Source: a bacterium
GTDB taxonomy: Bacteria > Bacillota_I > Bacilli_A > RF39 > UBA660
NCBI GenBank assembly: GCA_014846175.1
Contig: RKAV01000023.1
Location: forward strand, 1 to 36,946
Direction: 5' to 3'
DNA length: 36,946 bases
A program made the translations under genes and the position numbers. Shown here one piece after another: positions 22,235-31,114 of this stretch. Each line of letters begins with the position of its first letter. Position 1 is the stretch's first letter. The notes under the pieces were generated by a model, which saw nothing but the letters and a program-made list of their open reading frames with translations, had not been told where the DNA came from and ran no database searches.

Positions 22235-23389
22235 TCATTTCTTTAATATTTTCTTAATAGTAAGATATTCCTTAGGATAATCTTCTAACTTACCATTTTG
22301 TTCATTAATTATTATAGGGGGAATAAAATCAATAGTCCACCCCTTTTTTAAATACTCATAAAACTCCTGATTATAATTAATACAACTAGTAGTTATTCTT
22401 TTATCAGATAAACTAGATACTTTATGGAATCCACAAGTTCTTACTAACAAATCATCCATATCTATTTTTTTAATCAAATTTAAATTTTCTTCATAATTTG
22501 ATGACTTCTCTTTTAATTCTTCAAAAAAAGAATAAAAGCAAGCATTAGCACTGTAAATTCCTTTTATTAATTGTATAATTTTTCTATCATAAGTTTTATC
22601 AGTAAATAAGCCTTCAAAATTATAAATTAAATTCAAATAAAGTTTAAACTCTGATTTACTTATAAAGTTATTTTCTTCTATAGTTAAAAGTTTATCTAAA
22701 TAATATTTAGAAGTATATTCTGTTTCATTATTTATTTGTTCTAAATAAGCATATTGTAAATTTGATTCTTTATGTCCATCTTCTCCCATAGAATTATATA
22801 ATTCACCAGATGGTGTTATATACCAAGAATCAGGTAAAAGAAAGTTAACTATTTTTTTATTATTAGGAAGTTTAAAACTATATTTATCTAACTCTTTAAT
22901 TTTAGAATCTATTTCTTTTTCTAATTTTGTTGATAGGTTTCCTTGAAGTTTTGCTACTGTTTTAAAAGTTTTAAAATATTCAACCAAGTTCCTTCTAGAA
23001 TTAATATCTATATTAGAATTTAATACATTTAATTTTATTATAGAAGTAATATATAATCTTAAATATTCATAATATTGATATGTATTTTCTTTATATTTAA
23101 ACTTTGTTAAAAGATGATTAATTTTATACTTAAGATTATTTTCATCATTAATTAAATAATCACAAACATCTTCTACTTCATAAAAATTAAGTAACTCTAA
23201 AATAATTTTATCTTCTTTAATTTTTATAGTATCTAATTTAGTTAATTGTTCAAAAAAATTATAATTTCTTATATAAAACTCTAATGGCACTAAATCATTT
23301 TCAATTACATTTTCTGTTGTTATATGAGTATCTACTAATTTTAAATATTGAGTAGTCTTTTCTTCTAGTTCCTTATAGTACTTAATCAT
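22235..23389 (-). CDS. Unknown cytoplasmic protein in a Nudix-tmk operon
   Basis: 384 aa, no signal peptide or membrane helices. Mostly alpha-helical with many Asn, Lys, Glu and Tyr. Two stretches look conserved in character: LLPDSWYITPSGELYNSMGEDGHKESN (about 197-223) and LLVRTCGFHKVSSLSDKRITTS (about 325-346); the first has aromatic, Gly and charged residues suggesting a binding site. I do not recognise the family. It overlaps the Nudix gene by 4 nt (ATGA) and lies 10 nt upstream of tmk, so a link to nucleotide metabolism or repair is possible but unproven. Confidence 0.6.
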   Translation of the reverse strand: MIKYYKELEEKTTQYLKLVDTHITTENVIENDLVPLEFYIRNYNFFEQLTKLDTIKIKEDKIILELLNFYEVEDVCDYLINDENNLKYKINHLLTKFKYKENTYQYYEYLRLYITSIIKLNVLNSNIDINSRRNLVEYFKTFKTVAKLQGNLSTKLEKEIDSKIKELDKYSFKLPNNKKIVNFLLPDSWYITPSGELYNSMGEDGHKESNLQYAYLEQINNETEYTSKYYLDKLLTIEENNFISKSEFKLYLNLIYNFEGLFTDKTYDRKIIQLIKGIYSANACFYSFFEELKEKSSNYEENLNLIKKIDMDDLLVRTCGFHKVSSLSDKRITTSCINYNQEFYEYLKKGWTIDFIPPIIINEQNGKLEDYPKEYLTIKKILKK

Positions 23390-23877
23390 ATAATACCAGC
23401 CTTTCTTCTACTATTATTTTTTACATAAGCTAAAGCTTCATAACAATCGTAAGTTGTTATATTTCTATTTGTTAAAAAATCACCTTCATAATTGATAAAT
23501 GGACTGGGTAAATTGTTAATATCCACCCATATTAGTTCATCGCATTTATCAGGTTCTGCTATTAAAGGAACACCATGATATTTTGATATTTCAAAGTAAA
23601 AATCAATGTATGGTTCTAATTTATTTCCATCTATTTCAAAATAGTTTCTTCTTAGTACTATATAACTATTAATGATGTCTTTAGGATTAATTAGAATATT
23701 TAGTTCTTCTTTAGCTTCCCTAATTAAAGTATCATATTGATTTTCTCCTTCTTCAATATGACCGGCTGGTAAAGCATAATATGATGGCCATAATTTTGTA
23801 CCTTTCCTTTTTTGAACTAAAATTTTATCTTTATTGCTTATTATAATATGAACAGCACTTTTAAACATTTCCCTCAT
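23386..23877 (-). CDS. Nudix hydrolase
   Basis: 163 aa. Nudix box from Gly39 to Ile61: GHIEEGENQYDT then REAKEELNI. It matches Gx5Ex7REUxEExGU except for Asn60 in place of the last Gly. The metal-binding glutamates (Glu54, Glu57, Glu58) are present. This family cleaves nucleoside diphosphates linked to another group; the N-terminal VQKRKGTKLWPSYYALPA pattern resembles MutT/8-oxo-dGTPase-like members, but the substrate is not fixed. The second ATG (residue 4) sits after GAGGGAA and is an alternative start. First gene of the operon with the unknown protein and tmk. Confidence 0.85.
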   Translation of the reverse strand: MREMFKSAVHIIISNKDKILVQKRKGTKLWPSYYALPAGHIEEGENQYDTLIREAKEELNILINPKDIINSYIVLRRNYFEIDGNKLEPYIDFYFEISKYHGVPLIAEPDKCDELIWVDINNLPSPFINYEGDFLTNRNITTYDCYEALAYVKNNSRRKAGII

Positions 23878-24116
23878 CTAAAGCATTCCTTTTCTTATAT
23901 TAATTACTACTACTAAATATAGTTAGATTGTCATAGTTATAATGATCAATTTCTAAATTCATTGTAGCATATATTCCTCTAATTTGCTTTGATTTTTGAT
24001 TGAGTATTATTAGTAAGATTTACAAATTCACTTACTTATATAGTAAATTATAATCTTTTTTGCAATTACATATAAAAGTTATGATAAAATAAATAATGAA
24101 AGGTAGGTTTGTAGCA

Positions 24117-24722
24117 ATGAATAATGTAACTAAGAGAAAGGGTAAAATATTCATTATTGTCATTATTTTAGTAATAGTAATTGGATGTATTAGTTATTAT
24201 AAAATTATAAATAACAGCAACAAACAAGCTGAAAGTAGTGATAAACAAAGTAGCAATAATACTGATAAAGAAGAAGGAGATAAGAATAACAATACTAAAG
24301 TAGATTTTGATTTTGATGAATTAGAAAATACTTTATATTCCTCTATACAGAAAGAGAAAATAGTACCTTTTATAAGTAAATGTGAAAGTAAAGCTTCTAA
24401 TACTGATGAACCACCTAAAACAGAACTGTATAATACTGAAGTATCTAGCAATACAATTAATATTATACTTAATAAATTAAAAACTGCTACTTCTATAGAA
24501 CAGGAAATAACTTATTCATGGTTTGTTTGTCCACCAAAAGCAATTACATATTATATAAGTGTCAATAGCACAAATAGAGAAGACGTTTACAACCAAACAG
24601 TATTTGCTTTAAATTATGCTAATGCTAATAATATATTATTAGTACAATATAATAAAAAAGGTTATGCTTTTCACTTTAACAGTGACGAAGAAATTAATAA
24701 TTTCATTGAATCTTTAAGTTAA
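24117..24722 (+). CDS. Membrane-anchored extracytoplasmic protein, unknown
   Basis: 201 aa from the ATG at 24117, preferred over 24096 because AAAGGTAGG precedes it. N-terminal basic segment and one membrane helix (about 10-27, IFIIVIILVIVIGCISYY), a low-complexity Ser/Asn/Asp/Lys linker (about 30-60) and a C-terminal domain of about 135 aa (EQEITYSWFVCPPKAITYYI, VFALNYANANNILLVQY, FHFNSDEEINNFIESL). Two Cys residues (in SKCESK and FVCPP) might form a disulphide. No family recognised. A plus-strand single-gene unit between minus-strand operons, with its own terminator. Confidence 0.65.
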   Translation: MNNVTKRKGKIFIIVIILVIVIGCISYYKIINNSNKQAESSDKQSSNNTDKEEGDKNNNTKVDFDFDELENTLYSSIQKEKIVPFISKCESKASNTDEPPKTELYNTEVSSNTINIILNKLKTATSIEQEITYSWFVCPPKAITYYISVNSTNREDVYNQTVFALNYANANNILLVQYNKKGYAFHFNSDEEINNFIESLS

Positions 24723-24758
24723 GAATGAATAATTATTTCTAAAGTTCATTCTTTTTTT
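24721..24758 (+). terminator. Terminator of the plus-strand membrane-anchored protein gene
   Basis: AAGAATGAA (24721-24729) pairs with TTCATTCTT (24745-24753), 9 bp, followed by a T run to 24758. Confidence 0.75.
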
Positions 24759-24762
24759 GTTC

Positions 24763-24787
24763 AAAAAAACCAATCATTTCTGATTGA
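24763..24787 (-). terminator. Terminator of ssrA
   Basis: CAATCA (24771-24776) / TGATTG (24781-24786), tetraloop, T7 tail on the minus strand. It lies 5 nt from the oppositely directed terminator at 24758. Confidence 0.7.
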
Positions 24788-24817
24788 TATCTATCTAAAA
24801 ATTTAAATAAATTCATT

Positions 24818-25195
24818 TGGTGGAGATGAGGGGTATCGAACCCCTGTCCAAAAATAGAGCTACATAAACTTCTACAAGTTTAGATTGTTTATTAACTTTG
24901 AATTATAGTAAAGAAACAATCAACCAAACTACAATTCTAGTCTTATAATATTCAGTTATTTACTAAGACGATAAATAACTATATCTTACTAAAGTGAACC
25001 GTACAATCTTAACGTAAGAAATTAAGAAAGACAGCGTACAAGCCTATTCTTAGGCAAATGCTAAACTAGTGTTTCCACCAAAGTTTGCAAGTACATTTTT
25101 AATTTTGTTTCCAGTTATTCTGGTTTAATCTGTGACGTAGATAACTCGACTTGCTATCTATGCTCTACTATTCCTGTCGAAACCAAGACATCCCC
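24818..25195 (-). ncRNA. ssrA: tmRNA (ssrA)
   Basis: 378 nt. The 5' end GGGGATG pairs with CATCTCC before an encoded CCA, and the tRNA-like parts (TTGGTTTCGACAGG at the 5' side, GGGGTTCGATACCCC at the 3' side) are typical. The tag reading frame (25088-25050) starts with the resume codon GCA and gives ANFGGNTSLAFA then TAA; the end AFA instead of the commoner LAA is seen in several Firmicutes and mycoplasmas. tmRNA rescues stalled ribosomes together with SmpB, encoded just upstream. Promoter TAGACA-17-TATAAT at 25234-25206. Confidence 0.97.
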
Positions 25196-25205
25196 AAGTA
25201 GCTAT

Positions 25206-25234
25206 ATTATATCATATTAAACTTTAGTTGTCTA
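25206..25234 (-). promoter_or_regulatory. Promoter of ssrA
   Basis: Minus strand: TAGACA (25234-25229), 17-nt spacer, TATAAT (25211-25206), about 11 nt before the mature tmRNA 5' end. The -35 begins at the base following the smpB stop codon. Confidence 0.65.
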
Positions 25235-25672
25235 TTAGTGATATTTTATTTGCTTAGCTATATCTCTATTAATATCTCGTTCTTTTATAGTTTCTCTTTT
25301 ATCGTAATTTTTCTTACCACGACATACACCAAGCTCTACTTTTGCTCTTCCTCTTACAAAATATATTTTTAATGGTATTAATGTATAGCCTTCTTGTTCT
25401 ACTTTAACTGCTAATTTTTTTATTTGCTTTTTATGAAGTAATAACTTTCTACTTCTAGTTTCTTCGTGATTAAATAAGTTACCTTCTTCATAAGGTGCAA
25501 TATACATATTAACTAGAAAGACTTCACCATTTTTAATTCTTGCATAACAATCTTTAAGGTTAGCACTACCTTTTCTAATAGATTTTATTTCTGTCCCTTT
25601 AAGAACAATTCCACATTCTAAAGACTCATCTATAAAATAATCATGTCTTGCTTTTCTATTTAGTATTTCCAT
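25235..25672 (-). CDS. smpB: SsrA-binding protein SmpB
   Basis: 145 aa from the ATG at 25672 (AAAGG 8 nt upstream); a second ATG at 25678 overlaps the upstream TGA stop as TGATG. Typical SmpB: NRKARHDYFIDESLECGIVLKGTEIKSIR at the N-terminus (OB-fold), CYARIKNGEVFLVNMYIAPYEEG, ARVELGVCRGKKNYDKRETIK-like C-terminus with a basic tail (KERDINRDIAKQIK). It binds tmRNA and takes it to stalled ribosomes. The order rnr - (capA) - smpB - ssrA is a conserved Firmicutes arrangement, here with capA inserted. Confidence 0.95.
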   Translation of the reverse strand: MEILNRKARHDYFIDESLECGIVLKGTEIKSIRKGSANLKDCYARIKNGEVFLVNMYIAPYEEGNLFNHEETRSRKLLLHKKQIKKLAVKVEQEGYTLIPLKIYFVRGRAKVELGVCRGKKNYDKRETIKERDINRDIAKQIKYH

Positions 25673-25677
25673 ATTCA

Positions 25678-26850
25678 TCACCTTTCTATATCTTTCATTT
25701 TTACTTGGTCTGTCTTTGATAAAACAACATTTTTATAAGTATTATAATACTCTTTATATCCTTTTAAAATATCATCATTTAATTCACTATATGGATAAAC
25801 TAAGAAATTTCTTTTTCGAGGATATGTAGCAGAATAAGTATAAATAAGTTCAGCTTCAGGATTTTCAAGACTGATAGTAGTATTATCTTTTTCCACAGTT
25901 TTGTGAATATTTACACTTACCATTAACCCTGTCAATCTTTCTACACCAACTTGATCAGAGATAAAATTACCTAAAGAATATATAACCATTGTTTTTCCAA
26001 TAAATTCAATAGGTTCTACTACATGAGGATGACTTCCCATAATAATATCAACACCTAGACTTGATAAATAGTTAGCAATTTCCACTTGAGAATCACTTAT
26101 TCATTTTGAATACTCTGTTCCCCAGTGCATAGCTACTATTATAATATCAACTTCATCTTTTACTCTTTCAATATCATTTTTAGCTAACTCCTCATTATAA
26201 ACATTATTTAAATATTCCTTACCAGTAGGTGTTTCTAATCCATTAGTCCAAGTTGTATAAGAAAAGAAAGCATATTTAATTCCATTTATCTCTTTAATTA
26301 CTTTTCTATCTCTATCTTCAAAAGACTTATAACTACCAGCTGTTAATATATTTTGCTGGTTACCCCAATAAGATAAGGAATTTAATACTCCTTGTTCACC
26401 CTTATCCATTGTATGATTAGTAGCAAGAGAAACAAGATTAAATCCTGCATCGATAAAAGCATCCCCTACTTCATAAGGTGAATTAAATCTTGGATAATTT
26501 GATAGACCCAATTCTACTCCACCTAAAACGGTTTCTTGATTATAGTATTTCAAATCATATTTACTAACAATGGGTTTTATTTTTTCAAGCATAGGTCTAA
26601 AATCATAACTACCAGTAGAAGTTTTAGCATCCATATAAATAGAACTATGAATAAGGGCATCACCTACCATAATTAGTGATGCTGACATTTCCTTTTTAGT
26701 ATCTTTTTTTTCTTCTTGGGTCGTTTTAACAGGTTCTTCCCCTTTAGTTTGATGATTAGCTTTAAAAGAAAAGAAAGCAGCAAGCAAAATAATCGTTATT
26801 ATCCCTAAAATTACTACTATTATCTTTCTCTTTTTCTGCTTACTTTTCAC
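25678..26850 (-). pseudogene. CapA-family protein interrupted by an in-frame TGA
   Basis: A poly-gamma-glutamate synthesis CapA-like metallophosphoesterase, normally anchored by an N-terminal helix (about 9-27 from the GTG at 26850; AGGTG lies 6 nt before it). The conserved blocks lie on both sides of one in-frame TGA (26103-26101): before it LIMVGDALIHSSIY, LVSLATNHTMDKGE and IIVAMHWGTEYSK; after it QVEIANYLSSLGVD and GSHPHVVEPIEF with YSLGNFI. Reading frame and sequence are intact otherwise, about 390 codons in total. So it is a single nonsense change, a recoding event or a sequencing error. As written it yields a truncated product lacking the GSHPHV metal ligands. Confidence 0.85.
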
Positions 26851-26859
26851 AATAATCAC

Positions 26860-28953
26860 CTAAATCTTCTTAACAATTTTGAAATCTATAGTTTTTGCTT
26901 GTTTATTAGCTGCCACTACTTTAATTCTTACTTTTTCACCTATAGTATATCGTACATTACTTCTTTCACCAGTTAAAGTCATCTTCTCTTCATCATAAAT
27001 AAAGTAATCATCTAATAATCTAAGTGGTACTAAACCTTCTATTAAATTATCTAATTGAACAAACATACCAAAACTCATAACTGATGATATCATTCCATCA
27101 TATTCTTCTCCAATATGATTTTCCATATATTCAGCCATCTTCATATCTTCTACTTCTCTTTCACAATCAATAGAAGCACGTTCCATTGCTGAAGAATGAT
27201 CTGCTACAAATACCAATTTTTCTTCCCAATGATGAATAGTTTGAGAAGACATATCATGATTAAATAAGTAGGTTCTTAATAATCTATGAACAGTAGTATC
27301 AGGATATCTTCTAATCGGCGAAGTAAAATGTGTATAACAAGGACTTGCTAAGCCATAATGTCCTAAATTTTGTGGTAAATAAACAGCTTTTTGCATGCTT
27401 CTTAATAACAGGCTTGATAAAATTGGAAATTCTTTTTTATCTTTTAAACTATTCAAGATATGTTGAACAGTAGTTGGTTTATTATCTTTGATATTACCAG
27501 TAATATGATAACCTAGATTACTAACAAAGGATAAAAAACTTTGAATTCTTTCTTGTTTAGGATATTCATGTACACGATAAATAAAAGGTAAATTCATATA
27601 GAAAATATGACTTGCAACACATTCATTAGCAGCAATCATAAAGTCTTCTATTAAATTTTCTCCAAGACCTCTTTCTCTTAGAATAACATCAGTTGGTTTA
27701 CAATTTTCATCTACTAAGATTTTAGGTTCATCTACATCAAAATCAATATAACCACGTTTTGTTTTAGCTTTTCTTAAAATTTGAGCCAATTCTTCCATAC
27801 TTCTTAAGTCATCAGCAAATTCTTCATACCCTTCGGGAATAATATTTTTTTCGATTATACTGTTAACTTTTTTATAAGTCATTTGTTTTCTTGATTTAAT
27901 AACACTTTCAAAAATATCATAATCAACCAATTTACCTTGATTATCATATTCCATAACACAACTTATCGCTAAACGATCAACATTAGGATTTAAAGAACAA
28001 ATACCATTTGATAATTCGTGTGGTAACATTGGAATTACTCTATCTACAAGATAAACTGATGTTCCTCTATCCATAGCTTCTTTATCAAGTGGGCTTCCTT
28101 CTTTAACATAGTAAGAAACATCTGCTATATGAACACCTAGTACATAATTGCCATTTTCTTTTTTATCTATACTAACGGCATCATCAATATCTCTTGTATC
28201 ATCACCATCAATAGTAAAGATTACTTTATCACGTAAATCTCTTCTTCCTTTCATATCATCATCTGATACTTCCATTGGTAAAGACTTCACTTCTTCTACT
28301 ACATCTTCTGGGAAACTACTATTTATATGATACTTTTCTACAATAGATAAAATATCAACACCCGGATCATTTTTATGTCCAATAATTCTTAAAACTTTTC
28401 CTTCAGCCTGATGATTACTAATTCTTTTAATAATTTCTACTACGACTTTATGTCCATCTACAGCATTTAAGGAGTTTTCTTTACTTATTAGTATTTCTAA
28501 ATTAACTTTATCTTCATCTAATTTTACTTTTCCAATATTTTTATAGAAATTAATCTCTCCTACAAAAGTATTAGTTTCATGTTTCAATACTCTTATAATT
28601 CTACCTTCTAAGCGGCCTAAATCTTTTTTAGAAGTTAATTCTAGAATAACATAATCCCCATGAAGAGCACCATTCATATTGTCAGCACTAATATAAACAT
28701 CTTCAGTTAAGGAATCAACATCTACAAAGCCAAAACCTTTTTTATTAGAATGTAAATATCCTTTTAATAAATGGCTATCTTCAAATAACATATATTTATC
28801 TTTATTTGTGTGATAAATACTTGTTTCTATTTCCATCTCATTTAAAACTGATAATAGTTCTTCTAAATTACTAGTACCTAATTCTTCTTCTAACTCAAAA
28901 ACAGTTAAGCTTTTGCCTTTTTCTTTTAATATTTTCAATATTCTTTCTTTCAT
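26860..28953 (-). CDS. rnr: Ribonuclease R
   Basis: 697 aa 3'-5' exoribonuclease. Order: N-terminal winged-helix region, cold-shock OB domains (about 63-200, KKGFGFVDVD), RNB catalytic domain with DDTRDIDDA (251-259) whose aspartates bind the two metals, and a C-terminal S1 domain (about 610-690, EEYDGMISSVMSFGMFVQL). The usual long basic C-terminal tail is absent. GAGGTAGAT precedes the ATG. It works with tmRNA-SmpB in degrading non-stop mRNA, which fits its position upstream of smpB and ssrA. Confidence 0.96.
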   Translation of the reverse strand: MKERILKILKEKGKSLTVFELEEELGTSNLEELLSVLNEMEIETSIYHTNKDKYMLFEDSHLLKGYLHSNKKGFGFVDVDSLTEDVYISADNMNGALHGDYVILELTSKKDLGRLEGRIIRVLKHETNTFVGEINFYKNIGKVKLDEDKVNLEILISKENSLNAVDGHKVVVEIIKRISNHQAEGKVLRIIGHKNDPGVDILSIVEKYHINSSFPEDVVEEVKSLPMEVSDDDMKGRRDLRDKVIFTIDGDDTRDIDDAVSIDKKENGNYVLGVHIADVSYYVKEGSPLDKEAMDRGTSVYLVDRVIPMLPHELSNGICSLNPNVDRLAISCVMEYDNQGKLVDYDIFESVIKSRKQMTYKKVNSIIEKNIIPEGYEEFADDLRSMEELAQILRKAKTKRGYIDFDVDEPKILVDENCKPTDVILRERGLGENLIEDFMIAANECVASHIFYMNLPFIYRVHEYPKQERIQSFLSFVSNLGYHITGNIKDNKPTTVQHILNSLKDKKEFPILSSLLLRSMQKAVYLPQNLGHYGLASPCYTHFTSPIRRYPDTTVHRLLRTYLFNHDMSSQTIHHWEEKLVFVADHSSAMERASIDCEREVEDMKMAEYMENHIGEEYDGMISSVMSFGMFVQLDNLIEGLVPLRLLDDYFIYDEEKMTLTGERSNVRYTIGEKVRIKVVAANKQAKTIDFKIVKKI

Positions 28954-29009
28954 ATCTACCTCACTATAATTTTATTTTACCACACTAATACTAAATTAAA
29001 CTATTATTT

Positions 29010-30962
29010 TTACACATTAACTTTCATTTCAAATAAAATATTTCTTAATTCCATTGCGCGCTCAAAATCAAGTTCCTTAGCAGCTTTCATCATTTCTGTT
29101 TCTATTCTTTCAATTTCATTTAATTTTTCTTGTTTAGTTAATTTTTTAGTTTTCTTCTTACTAGATTTATCTACATTACTTACTACTTCTCTTATCTCTT
29201 TAACAATAGTCTTAGGAGTTATATTATGTTCTTTATTATATTTATCTTGGATAGTTCTTCTTCTGGCAGTCTCATCAATAGCTTTCTGCATACTATCAGT
29301 TATTTTGTCAGCATACATAATAACATGTCCATCTTTATTTCTTGCACAACGACCTATTGTTTGAATTAAACTTCGTTCACTTCGTAAGAAGCCTTCTTTA
29401 TCAGCATCTAATATAGCTATTAAAGATACTTCAGGAATATCAATTCCTTCTCTTAAAAGGTTTATTCCTACTACTACATCATACTTACCAGTTCTTAAAT
29501 CATGAATAATTTGTAAACGTTCCAAAGTCTTTATTTCTGTATGTAAATAGGCCACCTTAATATCAACATCTTTTAAATAATTAGTAAGTTCTTCTGCCAT
29601 TCTAATTGTTAAAGTTGTAATTAAAACTCTCTCATTTTTTTCTTTTCTGATCCTTATTTCTTCTATTAAGTTATCAATTTGTCCTTCTGAGCCTCTTACT
29701 TCAATAGTTGGATCTAGTAATCCTGTTGGTCTAATGATTTGTTCAACATAAACTCCATCTGTTTTTAAAAGTTCATAATCACCAGGAGTTGCTGATACAT
29801 AGATTGCTTGATTTATCTTTTTCTCAAATTCTTCATATTTTAATGGTCTATTATCTAAAGCACTAGGAAGTCTAAAACCATAATCAACAAGATTCATCTT
29901 TCTTGCCCTATCACCATTATACATTCCTCTTACTTGTGGTAAAGTAACATGTGATTCATCTACTATTAATAAATAATCATCATTAAAGAAATCCATTAGT
30001 GTTGTTGGTGTTTCTCCTTTTTCTCTACCAGCCATCGGGGCAGAATAATTTTCTATTCCATGACAGAAGCCCGTTTCTTCTAACATTTCTAAATCATAGT
30101 TTGTTCTTTGTTCTAATCTTTCAGCTGCTAATAACTTATTTTCTTTCTTTAATTCTTCTAATCGTTCTTTCAACTCACTTTTTATTCTTTTAATTGCAGC
30201 TTTTAGCTTTTCATCACTAACTACGAAGTGACTTGCTGGAAAGATACTTATTGTTTTTTTATTTGTGATAATTGCTCCTGTTAAAGCATCTATTTCACTT
30301 ATTCTATCTATCTCATTACCAAAGAATTCTATTCTATAACCTGTTTTATCTTGATTAACGGGTATTATTTCTACTATATCTCCTCTTACTCTGAATGTTC
30401 CTCGATGAAAATCAAAATCATTTCTTTCAAATTGCATTTCTACTAATTTAGCTAAAACTTTATCTCTTTCTATTTCATCTCCTATACTAAGAGTTAACAT
30501 TTTATTTTGATATTCTTCAACTTCTCCAATACCATATATACAAGATACTGATGCCACCACAATAGTATCTTTATAAGTTAAAAGAGATGATGTTGCTTCA
30601 TGTCGTAATTCATCTATTTCATCATTTATTGATGAATCTTTTTCTATATAAGTATCAGTACTAGGTACATAGGCTTCTGGTTGATAATAATCGTAATAAG
30701 AAACAAAATAACAAACATGATTATTAGGAAACAACTCTTTCATCTCAGCATATAACTGACCTGCTAGTGTTTTATTATGTGCAAGTATTAAGGTTTGTTT
30801 ATTAGTTCTTTGTATAACATTGGCCATAGTAAAAGTCTTACCTGTTCCAGTAGCTCCTAATAACACTTGTTCTTTTACTCCTGATTCTATTCCTTTAACT
30901 AATTTTTCTATTGCTTGTGGTTGGTCACCACTTGGTTTAAATTTTGATACTATTTCAAACAT
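29010..30962 (-). CDS. uvrB: Excinuclease ABC subunit B
   Basis: 650 aa. Damage-loading helicase-like subunit of nucleotide excision repair. Walker A GATGTGKT (36-43), the beta-hairpin region (YYDYYQPEAYVPSTDTYIEKD), LLIVDESHVTLPQ, motif V/VI (GINLLREGIDIPEVSL, QTIGRCARN), and a C-terminal UVR motif (ERIETEMMKAAKELDFERAMEL). Complete. AAAGGAAGAGG precedes the ATG. Its first about 45 codons are duplicated, 95% identical, 1524 bp away at 32331-32486, so its present 5' end and leader are not the same as those of the displaced copy. Confidence 0.97.
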   Translation of the reverse strand: MFEIVSKFKPSGDQPQAIEKLVKGIESGVKEQVLLGATGTGKTFTMANVIQRTNKQTLILAHNKTLAGQLYAEMKELFPNNHVCYFVSYYDYYQPEAYVPSTDTYIEKDSSINDEIDELRHEATSSLLTYKDTIVVASVSCIYGIGEVEEYQNKMLTLSIGDEIERDKVLAKLVEMQFERNDFDFHRGTFRVRGDIVEIIPVNQDKTGYRIEFFGNEIDRISEIDALTGAIITNKKTISIFPASHFVVSDEKLKAAIKRIKSELKERLEELKKENKLLAAERLEQRTNYDLEMLEETGFCHGIENYSAPMAGREKGETPTTLMDFFNDDYLLIVDESHVTLPQVRGMYNGDRARKMNLVDYGFRLPSALDNRPLKYEEFEKKINQAIYVSATPGDYELLKTDGVYVEQIIRPTGLLDPTIEVRGSEGQIDNLIEEIRIRKEKNERVLITTLTIRMAEELTNYLKDVDIKVAYLHTEIKTLERLQIIHDLRTGKYDVVVGINLLREGIDIPEVSLIAILDADKEGFLRSERSLIQTIGRCARNKDGHVIMYADKITDSMQKAIDETARRRTIQDKYNKEHNITPKTIVKEIREVVSNVDKSSKKKTKKLTKQEKLNEIERIETEMMKAAKELDFERAMELRNILFEMKVNV

Positions 30963-31080
30963 AATTGCCTCTTCCTTTCTATTATTATGATTAACCTAAA
31001 AATTCATTGTAATATAATTGTGTAATTTACAAAATAATTTTTTATTGTGACGGCTAATACTGTGCTTATAATAACTTACA

Positions 31081-31107
31081 CGAGTAAAAGTCGCAAATTT
31101 TATTTTA
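31081..31107 (+). repeat. Left direct repeat flanking the DUF1016 gene
   Basis: 27-nt sequence matching 32242-32268 at 24 positions, the 3 differences all transitions (shared core AGTC-CAAATTTTATTTTA). It lies 7 nt beyond the stop codon of the DUF1016 gene. Confidence 0.6.
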
Positions 31108-31114
31108 CAGAACA

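Noticed and set aside
25678..26859. Genetic code 4 (TGA read as Trp) as the reason for the CapA interruption
   Set aside because: Several intact genes end at TGA, some with ATGA overlaps, and Trp is encoded by TGG, including in the HWG motif just before this TGA.
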